Notes: generated by a model from the letters alone, not told the origin. A stretch of 14,130 nucleotides of DNA from CAYSND01 sp964642235 (GCA_964642235.1 CAZXOP010000044.1:1-14130); one strand, 5' to 3'; shown: positions 1-7,744, counted from the stretch's first letter. A program made the numbers and translations.

Positions 1-621
1 ACACACACTTCAGCCACAGGAAATATAGGGTTCTTTAAGATTATATCCGAAGGGGCAATAGCAGCAGGAGTAAGAAGAATAGAGGCTACTACAGGGAAAA
101 ATGCCGAAAACATGATTTACGGCATCATAAATCAGGTAAAGATGGCACGGGAGATAGTGGGACACTCATCTGATATTATTAACGGTATTAAAAAAATACT
201 GCTTGAAAATGAAGAGTATAAAAAAGAGATAGAAAAATTCTTCCACGAAAGAGTAGAGACATTAAAAAAACAGATTGTCAAAGAGAGTAAGGAGAGTGGT
301 GGGATTAGATTCTTTTCCACTTTTGGGGTTTATAATTCTGAGGTAATAAAAGATTTAGCCTTTGAACTCTATAAAGAGTATGAGAACTCTCTCTTCATAG
401 CAGCTTATGAGACCCCTGATGGGAAACCCTCTTTGGCTCTTATGTACTCAAAGGACTTGGTGACAAAGGGTTATGATGCTGCAAAAGATATCAAAGAGGC
501 TGCAAAAATAATCCAGGGAGGTGGAGGAGGGCAACCTTTCCTCGCTACCGCAGGGGGAAAAAACAAAGAGTCGCTTCGTGAAGCTTTTACTAAATTGCTC
601 GACTTGGCAACCAAAATATAA
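1..621 (+). CDS. alaS: Alanyl-tRNA synthetase, C-terminal part (5' end outside window)
   Basis: AlaRS attaches alanine to tRNA-Ala in the cytoplasm and clears mischarged tRNA through a C-terminal editing domain. The frame is open from base 1 and encodes 206 residues before TAA. The first two codons read Thr-His, followed by SATGNIGFFKIISEG. This matches the segment right after the editing-domain zinc motif (Cys-x-x-x-His), so the visible His should be its metal ligand. RRIEATTG follows, as in other AlaRS. A charged helical stretch (about 184-297) fits the coiled coil, and a glycine run (517-531) followed by QPFLATAGG matches the DHHA1/C-Ala domain. An ATG at 112 lies inside this continuous domain and is not the true start. 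The catalytic and tRNA-recognition domains lie upstream of the window. The next gene starts 3 bases after the stop, which implies co-transcription. Identification is very secure. Confidence 0.96.
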   Translation, partial: THTSATGNIGFFKIISEGAIAAGVRRIEATTGKNAENMIYGIINQVKMAREIVGHSSDIINGIKKILLENEEYKKEIEKFFHERVETLKKQIVKESKESGGIRFFSTFGVYNSEVIKDLAFELYKEYENSLFIAAYETPDGKPSLALMYSKDLVTKGYDAAKDIKEAAKIIQGGGGGQPFLATAGGKNKESLREAFTKLLDLATKI

Positions 622-624
622 TAA

Positions 625-2234
625 GTGAAAAGAATTGACCGTTTTCTATTAATGTCTTTTATAGGACCCTTTACCGTGACATTTCTTATAGCAGAATTTG
701 TCTTGGTAATTCAGTTCCTATGGGTCTATATAGATGAGTTAGTGGGGAAAGGGTTAAGTCTCGGTATAATCTTCGAGTTTATGGGGTGGGGAGCCGCTAT
801 TGTACTTCCACAAGCACTCCCACTTGCGACACTCCTTGCCTCGATTATGGCACTTGGAAATCTTGGAGAGAACAATGAGTTGCTTGCCATGAAAGCTGCC
901 GGCATATCGCTCCCAAGAATCCTCTACCCACAGATTTATGTGGCTGTTATTATAAGTATAGGGGCATTTTTTATCTCTAATAATCTAATCCCTGTCGCCT
1001 ATAATAACATTTATACCCTACAGTATGATATTAAAAGGACCAAGGAGGAGATTAAGATTCCCACAGGAACTTTTTATAACGGTATAGATGGTTATACTCT
1101 ACGAATTAGCAGCAGAAATAAAGAGAGCGAAATGATGTATGATGTTATGGTCTATAATCATACAGAAAATAAGGGAAATGTCTCTTTGGCTGTTGCAGAC
1201 TCCGGAGTATTAAAATTTACCCCCGATAAAAACTCCCTTATCTTTACACTTTATAATGGTGTCTCCTACGAAGAGAATAATACGAGGAAATATATGGACA
1301 CCACTTATGTCCTCCAAAAGAGTAATTTCTCAAAACAGGAGATAGTAATCCCTCTTGAAAACTATAATTTCAAGAAATCTGACGAGAATATGTATGGGAA
1401 TGAGATTATGTCGCGGAATCTCGCCCAACTCCAAAACGATAAAGACTCCATAGGTGGTCTCTATACCGGAGTTTACACCGAACAGCGTTCAAAAATGAAT
1501 TATAGTACCTCACTGCTTAAGTCCGACCAACTCGATACAGCGATGAATAAAGAGTACTCCAAAGCTCTTGATGCTAAGAAGTTAATCGACTCGCTGACTT
1601 TCGAGCAGGAGCGAGCAGCGATTCAATATGCACTCTCAAATATAGAGACCCCTATCTCTGCCCTAAATACTTTTGACCGCGAAAGCAATCAATATACCTT
1701 CTCCCTTCGAAGAATAATCCTCGAATCATATAGGAAATTTACCCTCTCTTTCGCATGTCTTATCTTTTTCTTTATCGGTGCTCCACTTGGGGCAATAATA
1801 CGCAAAGGGGGATTTGGAACTCCGGTAATTATCTCTGCACTCCTCTTTGTCCTCTACTGGGTTATTGACATTTCGGGGAAGAAACTTGCAAGAGATGGGG
1901 TGATTACCCCTGCAATGGGGGCATTTATCTCCTCTTTGATAATGCTTCCGCTTGGGGTNNNNNNNNNNNNNNNNNNNNNNNNNNNNNNNNNNNNNNNNNN
2001 NNNNNNNNNNNNNNNNNNNNNNNNNNNNNNNNNNNNNNNNNNNNNNNNNNNNNNNNNNTTACCCCTGCAATGGGGGCATTTATCTCCTCTTTGATAATGC
2101 TTCCGCTTGGGGTCTTTCTGACTTGGAAAGCGACTAAAGACTCTTCGCTCTTCTCTTTGGATGCTTTATTAAATAAGGTTAAACTATTTTTTAAAAAATA
2201 TTCACTCTCCAATGTGCGAACGAAAAAACAATAA
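625..2234 (+). CDS. LptF/LptG-family permease (YjgP/YjgQ), interrupted by an assembly gap
   Basis: This is an inner-membrane permease of the LptF/LptG family. Paired with a second such subunit and the ATPase LptB, the family extracts lipopolysaccharide from the inner membrane. It starts with GTG at 625. Hydrophobic segments lie at about residues 8-37, 50-78 and 98-124, then a periplasmic beta-rich part, then three more at about 372-392, 398-417 and 428-448. The family-typical ENNELLAMKAAGIS motif is at 83-95. A hydrophilic, mostly helical insert (about 245-365) makes it longer than its partner at 4967. Bases 1959-2058 are N, and the 55 bases on either side are identical. Removing 155 bases (gap plus one copy) keeps the frame and gives 484 residues ending KKYSLSNVRTKKQ at a TAA (2232-2234). 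Read literally, the frame is lost in the gap. The true end overlaps fmt by 23 bases. Whether it is LptF or LptG cannot be decided here. Confidence 0.88.
1904..1958 (+). repeat. 55-base direct duplicate, copy 1 (assembly overlap)
   Basis: Identical base for base to 2059-2113. It encodes the ITPAMGAFISSLIMLPLG segment of the last transmembrane region of the permease. Two exact copies abutting an N gap point to an unmerged contig overlap, not a biological repeat. A length of 55 also matches a common de Bruijn graph word size. Confidence 0.93.
1959..2058. other. Assembly gap of 100 Ns
   Basis: Exactly 100 Ns, a common scaffolding placeholder length. The same 55 bases occur immediately before (1904-1958) and after (2059-2113). 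The simplest reading is that two contigs ending in the same 55-base overlap were scaffolded instead of merged, so no genomic sequence is missing. The frame of the permease gene supports this, since it continues cleanly when the gap and one copy are removed. Confidence 0.95.
2059..2113 (+). repeat. 55-base direct duplicate, copy 2 (assembly overlap)
   Basis: Second copy of 1904-1958, directly after the N run. From here the permease frame continues into VFLTWKATKD and stops at 2234. One of the two copies should be deleted to reconstruct the chromosome. Confidence 0.93.
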
Positions 2235-3186
2235 TACCAGGGTGGTCTTTATGGGGACTCCCCTCTTCGCTGCCAAAATTCTTGAATTTATTTTGGAGAG
2301 GGGGTATAATGTGGTGGGGGTGGTTACTGTACCGGACAAACCGAGTGGAAGGGGGCTTAAAGTGAATGAGAGTGCGGTAAAATCTTTCGCAGTTCCCCTT
2401 AATATCCCCATTCTTCAACCCGTTTCACTTAAAGAACCTCAGTTTCTTGATGAATTAAAGAGTCTGAATGGAGAATTATTCGTGGTAGTGGCTTTCAGAA
2501 TGCTCCCTAAATCTGTATGGAGTATGCCTCGGCTTGGGACATTTAATCTCCATACCTCCCTTCTTCCTCAATATAGAGGCTCTGCCCCTATTAACTGGGC
2601 TTTGATTAACGGAGAGAAAAAGACAGGGGTTACCACATTTCTAATCGATGAAAAAATAGACACAGGGCATATTCTTCACTCTGAGGAGTGTATAATAGAG
2701 GAGAATGACAATGCAGGGTCGCTTCATGACAAACTCTTAACTCTCGGATGCAGTGTGGTAGAGAAGAGCATTGAGGCACTCTCCGCAGGGGAGTCTCTTC
2801 CCATACCCCAACCTGAAGCTGAAAACCTAAAACCTGCCCCTAAGATAACACGCGAAACGGGAAATATTGACTGGAGCAAAGATGCTCACTCAGTTAGAAA
2901 TCTTGTTCGGGGGCTAAGCCCCTACCCTGCTGCTTACTCTACCCTCACGGGGGGAGGAAAGAGTTTCCAAGTTAAAATTTTTGAAGTGGAGGCCCTCTCT
3001 AAAAACAGCGGCAAAAAAGCAGGAGAGACTACCTCCGATGGAAAAACATTTTTAGAAGTTCAGTGCTCAGAGGGGTCTATCAGAATAGTTGAAATTCAAG
3101 CTGCCGGTAAGAATAGACTTAAAATCAATCAATTTTTAGCCGGCTGGCGCGGCGGATGGGAGGGTGTATGCTTCGTAAATATGTAA
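2212..3186 (+). CDS. fmt: Methionyl-tRNA formyltransferase
   Basis: Transfers a formyl group from 10-formyl-tetrahydrofolate to the amino group of initiator Met-tRNA, in the cytoplasm, for translation initiation. The 324 residues match the usual family length. The N-terminal Rossmann-like domain begins VVFMGTPLFAAKILE (11-25). The catalytic region shows FNLHTSLLPQYRGSAPINWA, with Asn112 and His114, and Asp150 in the IDTG motif, which form the expected Asn/His/Asp triad. A C-terminal OB-like domain contains VRGLSPYPAAYS. The ATG at 2212 is chosen because later in-frame starts (GTG 2242, ATG 2251) would remove part of the first beta strand. It leaves a short polar extension (MCERKNNN) and overlaps the upstream permease by 23 bases. 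The 3' end overlaps the thiamine kinase gene by 19 bases. Identification is secure. Confidence 0.97.
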   Translation: MCERKNNNTRVVFMGTPLFAAKILEFILERGYNVVGVVTVPDKPSGRGLKVNESAVKSFAVPLNIPILQPVSLKEPQFLDELKSLNGELFVVVAFRMLPKSVWSMPRLGTFNLHTSLLPQYRGSAPINWALINGEKKTGVTTFLIDEKIDTGHILHSEECIIEENDNAGSLHDKLLTLGCSVVEKSIEALSAGESLPIPQPEAENLKPAPKITRETGNIDWSKDAHSVRNLVRGLSPYPAAYSTLTGGGKSFQVKIFEVEALSKNSGKKAGETTSDGKTFLEVQCSEGSIRIVEIQAAGKNRLKINQFLAGWRGGWEGVCFVNM

Positions 3187-3842
3187 TATTGGCAGATGGA
3201 GTCTTCCCAAAAGGGGAAAAAGCACTGCATCACCTTAAAACTGCAGATATTCTCGTCTGTTGTGACGGAGCTGTGGATAAATTGTGTCCGAAAGGGGAAA
3301 TTCATTCAATGGTTCCCGACTTTATTGTGGGGGATATGGACTCCATCTCCTCGGAGAACCGCGAAAGATTCAGCGATAGAATTCATAAAATTTGCGAGCA
3401 GGAGAGTAACGACCTCTCCAAAGCATTTCATTTTATATTGAACTTAATAGGAGAAGAAGAGGAGTTTGAAATACGCATTTTGGGTGCCACAGGGCGGAGG
3501 GAAGATCATACCATCGGGAATATCTCATTGCTCTCAAAATATGCATTGGAACTAAAAGAGAGATTCGGGGAGGAGCGTCCCATTTCTATTGTAACTGACA
3601 ACGGAGAGTTTATCCCTATTTTCGATAATTGTACCATTGAACTAAAAAAAGGGACTCCTGTCTCCATTTTTTCGCAGGATTCCACCCTCAGACTCCGCTC
3701 TGAGGGGCTTGAGTACCCCACAGACGATGTTATTTTCGATGAATGGTGGAAAGCCTCACTAAATATTGCGTCAAGCGAAAAAATTGTATTGAAATTTAAT
3801 CACCCTGCAAAGGTTTTATTATATTTGGGATATGAAGTTTGA
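3168..3842 (+). CDS. Thiamine pyrophosphokinase
   Basis: Transfers a pyrophosphate group from ATP to thiamine to make the cofactor thiamine diphosphate, in the cytoplasm. The family signatures appear in order: CDGA (32-35), VGDMDS (54-59), the NDLSKA motif (81-86) and GATGRREDHTIGN (106-118), which together form the ATP/Mg and thiamine sites. A smaller beta-sandwich C-terminal domain follows (about 150-224). ATG 3168 (MLRKYVILADG, 224 residues) is preferred over the in-frame ATG at 3156, because the first strand starts directly there and a purine-rich GGGAGGG (3158-3164) sits just upstream. It overlaps fmt by 19 bases and tgt by 11, so translation is probably coupled. No thiamine transporter or TPP riboswitch is nearby, so this copy appears to be expressed with the housekeeping operon and not controlled by thiamine. 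Confidence 0.93.
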   Translation: MLRKYVILADGVFPKGEKALHHLKTADILVCCDGAVDKLCPKGEIHSMVPDFIVGDMDSISSENRERFSDRIHKICEQESNDLSKAFHFILNLIGEEEEFEIRILGATGRREDHTIGNISLLSKYALELKERFGEERPISIVTDNGEFIPIFDNCTIELKKGTPVSIFSQDSTLRLRSEGLEYPTDDVIFDEWWKASLNIASSEKIVLKFNHPAKVLLYLGYEV

Positions 3843-4962
3843 ATTGACCACCACAGATAGAGAGTCTGCCGCAAGGGCAGGGAGGATTTTTACCGACCAC
3901 GGGGAGATTCTCACTCCGATTTTTATGCCTGTGGGGACTGTCGGTTCTGTGAAGGGGGTCTATCATAAAGACTTGGTGGAGGATATTAAAGCACAGATTA
4001 TACTTGGGAATACATATCATCTCTATCTAAGACCGGGACTCGATATTCTCAGACAAGCCGGGGGACTCCATAAATTTATTAATTGGGAGAGACCTATATT
4101 AACGGATAGTGGTGGATATCAAGTCTTTTCATTGGCGGCTAATAGAAAACTGACCGATGAGGGATGCCGTTTTCGTTCCCATATAGATGGCTCGGAACAC
4201 TTTTTTACTCCTGAAAACAATGTTGATACTCAGAGAGTTATCGGGGCAGATATTATTATGGCACTTGATGAGTGTACTCCGGGGGATGCTGATAAAAAAT
4301 ACGCTGCCAACTCATTGAAATTAACTCAAGAATGGTTAAAAAGGGGGTTAGAAAGGTTCGACTCGACAGAGCCATTGTATGGTTACAGCCAGACCTTTTT
4401 CCCTATAATCCAAGGGTGCGTCTATGCCGATTTAAGGAGAGAGGCTGCGGAATTTGCAGTCTCGTTTGACAGAGAAGGGTATGCCATTGGGGGGCTTTCA
4501 GTAGGGGAGCCGACAGAGGTTATGTATGAGATGATAGAGGCGGTAAATCCGATAATCCCTGCCGACAAACCTCGATACCTGATGGGGGTGGGGACACCTG
4601 GAAATATTCTTGAAGCAATAGCGAGAGGAATAGATATGTTCGACTGCGTTATGCCGACAAGAAATGGAAGAAACGGAATGTTGTTTACACGAGAGGGGAT
4701 AATTAATATAAGGAACAAGAAATGGGCAGACGATTTCTCCCCAATAGATGCTGACGGCACCTCTTTTGTGGATTCTTTTTACACTAAGGCATATCTTCGT
4801 CACCTATTTATATCGGGGGAGATGTTAGCGGCGCAGATAGCAAGCGAACATAACCTTGCCTTTTATTTAGAGCTTGTAAGAGAGGCACGAGAGCATATTA
4901 TATTAGGAGATTTCCTTAGTTGGAAAAATAGTACTGTAAAAAAAGTGGAGAGCAGATTATAG
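3832..4962 (+). CDS. tgt: tRNA-guanine transglycosylase (queuosine pathway), zinc cysteines missing
   Basis: Exchanges guanine 34 for preQ1 in tRNAs with GUN anticodons, the first tRNA-level step of queuosine synthesis. The 376 residues match the family. Visible motifs are TDSGGYQVFSLA with Asp92, IIQG (192-195), GGLSVGE (220-226), and MFDCVMPTRNGRNG with the nucleophile Asp271. Cys148 in DECTP and Val224 correspond to the Cys158 and Val233 positions of the Zymomonas enzyme, the bacterial (preQ1) pattern. The oddity is the structural zinc site. The positions expected to be Cys-x-Cys-x-x-Cys are Gly309, Ser311 and Asp314, while the fourth ligand, His340, remains. The fold around it (AYLRHLF, HNLAFYLELVREAR) is intact, so the enzyme is probably active. 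This may be a lineage trait. The start overlaps the previous gene by 11 bases, and the next gene begins 4 bases after the stop. Confidence 0.97.
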   Translation: MKFELTTTDRESAARAGRIFTDHGEILTPIFMPVGTVGSVKGVYHKDLVEDIKAQIILGNTYHLYLRPGLDILRQAGGLHKFINWERPILTDSGGYQVFSLAANRKLTDEGCRFRSHIDGSEHFFTPENNVDTQRVIGADIIMALDECTPGDADKKYAANSLKLTQEWLKRGLERFDSTEPLYGYSQTFFPIIQGCVYADLRREAAEFAVSFDREGYAIGGLSVGEPTEVMYEMIEAVNPIIPADKPRYLMGVGTPGNILEAIARGIDMFDCVMPTRNGRNGMLFTREGIINIRNKKWADDFSPIDADGTSFVDSFYTKAYLRHLFISGEMLAAQIASEHNLAFYLELVREAREHIILGDFLSWKNSTVKKVESRL

Positions 4963-4966
4963 CTTT

Positions 4967-6058
4967 ATGAAGAGATTTAAGATTACCATACTTGACAAAT
5001 ATATAATTAAGAAGTTTCTTGGAACATACTTCTTAGCTATTCTGTTGATTATCGGCATCGTGATAATTTTCGACATAAGTGAGAAGATAGATGACTTTGT
5101 GGATAGAGACGCCCCTTTAAGGGCTATTATAGTAGATTACTACTTTAACTTTATCCCCTACTTCATGAATATGTTTAGCGCACTATTCGTCTTTATTACG
5201 GTCATCTTCTTCACCTCCAAAATGGCTGCAAATAGTGAGATAATTGCTATTCTTTCGGGGGGGGTTAGTTTTAACAGGTTAATGTACCCTTACTTCCTCT
5301 CTGCTACCCTTATTGCCACTTTTAGTTTCACTCTCAGTATGTATATTATTCCTCCTGCCAATAAACATAGATTAGAGTTTGAGTCAAAATATCTTAAACA
5401 GCAATACTATAATAGTGAGCGAAATATCCATTACCAATTGGCACCTGAAGAGTTTGTTTATGTCGAGTCATTTAGCACTTGGAACAATACAGCTTATCGC
5501 TTCACCCTCGAAACGATAAAAGAGAATAAAATCGTCTCTAAAATATCTGCCGAGACAGCAGCATGGGATAGTACCTCTAAAGGGTGGAAACTAAATGAAT
5601 TTTTCATACGGGAGTATGACGGTACCAAAGAGGTCGTTCGTTCCGGTAGAGAGTTGGATACGATAATATCACTTACTGTCGATGACTTTCTCAGAAAAGC
5701 CAATACCGTAGAGTCACTAAAATATGGGGAGTTACAGGAGTTGATTGCGATGCAACGCTTTCGTGGAGATAGAATGGTTAAATATTCTCTTGTAGAGAAA
5801 CACACACGAATGGCTGTCCCCTTCTCTGCTTTTATCCTAACTCTTATCGGCGTCTCACTCTCCTCAAGAAAAAAGAGAGGAGGACTAGGACTCAATCTAG
5901 GTATCGGATTGGCTTTAAGCTTCTCTTATATACTATTTCTAAAATTCAGTCAGATGTTTGTCTTTACAGACACCCTCCCTCCCGGGTTTGCCCTATGGCT
6001 CCCGAATATCATTTACGCGGTGATAGCCATAGTATTATACCGAATGGCTCCGAAATAA
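4967..6058 (+). CDS. LptF/LptG-family permease (YjgP/YjgQ), second subunit
   Basis: Second LptF/LptG-type inner-membrane permease in the run, 363 residues, the usual length for this family. Three N-terminal membrane segments (about 18-38, 60-84, 106-130) are followed by a periplasmic beta-jellyroll-like part (about 135-245) and three C-terminal segments (about 282-299, 309-331, 341-359). The conserved NSEIIAILSGGVSFNRL region (89-105) after the second segment is the coupling-helix area that contacts the ATPase LptB in studied homologues. The last segments carry SRKKRGGLGLNLG (300-312). With the permease at 625 it would form the LptFG pair; no lptB, lptC or lptA is in the window. It starts 4 bases after tgt, a pairing I recall as common in Bacteroidota. 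A run of eight Gs (5257-5264) lies in codons 97-100. It is the last gene of the + strand run before a 63-base gap. Confidence 0.92.
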   Translation: MKRFKITILDKYIIKKFLGTYFLAILLIIGIVIIFDISEKIDDFVDRDAPLRAIIVDYYFNFIPYFMNMFSALFVFITVIFFTSKMAANSEIIAILSGGVSFNRLMYPYFLSATLIATFSFTLSMYIIPPANKHRLEFESKYLKQQYYNSERNIHYQLAPEEFVYVESFSTWNNTAYRFTLETIKENKIVSKISAETAAWDSTSKGWKLNEFFIREYDGTKEVVRSGRELDTIISLTVDDFLRKANTVESLKYGELQELIAMQRFRGDRMVKYSLVEKHTRMAVPFSAFILTLIGVSLSSRKKRGGLGLNLGIGLALSFSYILFLKFSQMFVFTDTLPPGFALWLPNIIYAVIAIVLYRMAPK

Positions 6059-6076
6059 AACTTTGTACATAAAGTT
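6059..6076 (+). repeat. Small AT-rich inverted repeat after the permease operon
   Basis: AACTTT (6059-6064) and AAAGTT (6071-6076) are reverse complements separated by GTACAT, starting right after the permease stop codon. The stem is only 6 base pairs, mostly A/T, and no T run follows. It could be a weak transcription end signal, an operator for the sialidase gene, or chance in AT-rich sequence. Confidence 0.25.
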
Positions 6077-6091
6077 ATAGAAAAATAATAT

Positions 6092-6099
6092 TAAATTTG
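6092..6099 (+). promoter_or_regulatory. Candidate Bacteroidetes -7 box for the sialidase gene
   Basis: TAAATTTG matches the Bacteroidetes -7 consensus TAnnTTTG and lies 22 bases before the sialidase ATG. A TTTG at 6062-6065 could serve as the -33 element, but the spacing of 26 bases exceeds the usual 19-21, so the match is weak. The position, between a finished operon and a functionally unrelated gene, makes a promoter here plausible. Confidence 0.33.
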
Positions 6100-6121
6100 A
6101 GCCTTAAATAATTATAAAACC

Positions 6122-7741
6122 ATGAAACACGTTATCATTTCAGTATTACTCTGTTTATTTACCACATATAGCTGTGACGGCGGTAACAGCAATAATAAAC
6201 AACCCGAAAAAACTTTCGTTAAGATTAGCTCCTCCTCAGTAACACAATGTGTCGATTATACAGGACGCGGAAATGATAATGAGGTGCTCCTAAGAATTAG
6301 CCTGATCTCATCAAGCGGAGAGTCAGCCCCTCTAAAAAATTTAGTAATGAGTATGGAGGGAACCACTGACATCGCAGATGTAGAGGCTGTGAAGTTATAT
6401 GCAGTGCCAACAGAAGATGGATTTGACCCTCGTAACCCCACCTCTAAAGCGACTCTTCTGGGTAAGGGAGTACCTGCATCCGGTGAGATTAACATTCCAC
6501 TTACCGGAGAGGTGAAATCCGGAACGACTTTTTATATTCTCGCCTGTCAAGTCAAAGAGGGGGCTAAAGAGGGAAACCGAATAGATGCTAAAGTAATCTC
6601 TATTAGCACCACCCAAGAGACTCACAATTTTAAGATGGGGGGTCCTGAAGGGGCAAGAGAAATATTGCTAAAAAAGGTATTGGTTTTGGCTCCCGGGGAT
6701 CACAATTCCACCAATTATCGTATCCCCGCTATCTGCACTGCTTCGGATGGGTCATTAGTGGTAATTACCGATAAACGTAAGTTCAACAATGGAGACCTCC
6801 CAAGCGATATTGATGTAATTGCTAATAGGAGCAGTGACGGAGGGAAAACATGGTCTGCTCCTGTGACAATAGCTCAAGGTCAGGGGGTGAAGAAAGGGTA
6901 TGGCGATGCGGTAATAGTAAAGGCTAAAAGCGGAAAACTAATCACGGTCTTTGCAGGTGCTAATGGATTGGCTGCCTCCACCTCCACAGACCTTATCCGT
7001 ACATATATGAGTACAAGTTCTGACAATGGAAAGAGTTGGACTCCCGTTCGTGATATTACAGACCAACTTTATGGAGCGGGGTGTGCGGACCCGATTAGAA
7101 GTAAATGGAATGGATCATTCTGTGGCTCGGGACATGGACTCTGTATGCGTGATGGGCGTATTATGGTCGTGGGAGCAGTGAAGGAACCAAATATGTCAGG
7201 GTTACAAAACTATGCTTTCTATTCAGATGATGAGGGGGTTAATTGGAAGGTTTCCAATAGAGCGATTGAGGGGGGAGATGAAGCAAAAGTGGTAGAGTTA
7301 AACAATGGTGATATCCTAATGAGTAGTCGTACAAGAGGGAATAGATTATGGGCAAAATCTTCAGATAGAGGGGTAAACTGGGGTACAAAAAACTCTTGGA
7401 CAGAAATTTGGGGAAATGCCTGCGATGCAGATATAGTACGATATACCTCAGTTAAAGATGGGTTTGATAAAAATAGATTGCTGCATACATTGCCTAACAA
7501 CGAGGCACGTCAAAATGTTACCATGTGGATTAGTTATGACGAAGGGACGACTTGGCCCATTAAAAAGACTATCTGTCCGGGGCTGGGGATGTATTCATCT
7601 ATTACCATTTTACCCGATGGGACCATCGGAGTATATTTAGAAGAGCAGGATAAATCAGGAGGAGCATACGAGTGTAAAATGTATTTCCTGAACTTCTCTT
7701 TAAGCTGGCTTACAAACGGAAGCGATAGATATATTAAATAG
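6122..7741 (+). CDS. nanH: Exo-alpha-sialidase (neuraminidase, GH33), predicted lipoprotein
   Basis: Hydrolyses terminal sialic acids from glycoconjugates, which in host-associated Bacteroidota releases sialic acid and exposes underlying glycans. The 539 residues begin with a signal peptide ending LFTTYSC, so Cys18 is probably lipidated. The spacer after it is Gly/Asn-rich, and no clear acidic surface-export motif is seen. Residues about 31-170 form a beta-sandwich resembling the N-terminal domain of BNR-repeat neuraminidases. The propeller follows with YRIP (Arg200) and five Asp boxes (SxDxGxxW) at 237-244, 299-306, 368-375, 413-420 and 471-478. Likely catalytic residues are Asp231 (acid/base region), Glu387 and Tyr491 in GMYSS. 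Arg200, an arginine in SSRTRGNR (403 or 405) and Arg463 probably make up the carboxylate-binding triad. No sialic acid catabolism or transport genes adjoin it. Its stop is 3 bases from that of the convergent hbd gene. Confidence 0.93.
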   Translation: MKHVIISVLLCLFTTYSCDGGNSNNKQPEKTFVKISSSSVTQCVDYTGRGNDNEVLLRISLISSSGESAPLKNLVMSMEGTTDIADVEAVKLYAVPTEDGFDPRNPTSKATLLGKGVPASGEINIPLTGEVKSGTTFYILACQVKEGAKEGNRIDAKVISISTTQETHNFKMGGPEGAREILLKKVLVLAPGDHNSTNYRIPAICTASDGSLVVITDKRKFNNGDLPSDIDVIANRSSDGGKTWSAPVTIAQGQGVKKGYGDAVIVKAKSGKLITVFAGANGLAASTSTDLIRTYMSTSSDNGKSWTPVRDITDQLYGAGCADPIRSKWNGSFCGSGHGLCMRDGRIMVVGAVKEPNMSGLQNYAFYSDDEGVNWKVSNRAIEGGDEAKVVELNNGDILMSSRTRGNRLWAKSSDRGVNWGTKNSWTEIWGNACDADIVRYTSVKDGFDKNRLLHTLPNNEARQNVTMWISYDEGTTWPIKKTICPGLGMYSSITILPDGTIGVYLEEQDKSGGAYECKMYFLNFSLSWLTNGSDRYIK

Positions 7742-7744
7742 ACC

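Noticed and set aside
112..621. A complete 169-residue gene starting at ATG 112
   Set aside because: The same frame is open from base 1 and the upstream codons encode conserved AlaRS editing-domain sequence, so this is the tail of alaS and not a separate small gene.
1904..2113. A genuine tandem repeat or insertion inside the permease gene
   Set aside because: Exact identity of 55 bases abutting exactly 100 Ns, and restoration of the frame after collapse, fit an unmerged contig overlap better than biology.
1925..2212. Open frames running through the N block on both strands
   Set aside because: They exist only because Ns contain no stops; the collapsed permease gene explains the bases on both sides.
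3156..3167. ATG 3156 as the start of the thiamine pyrophosphokinase
   Set aside because: It would add only Met-Gly-Gly-Cys before the natural first strand, and the purine-rich ribosome-binding-like stretch lies between it and ATG 3168, favouring the later start.
6059..6076. A strong intrinsic terminator after the permease operon
   Set aside because: The stem is 6 base pairs, mostly A/T, and lacks a following T run, so it is listed only as a weak inverted repeat.
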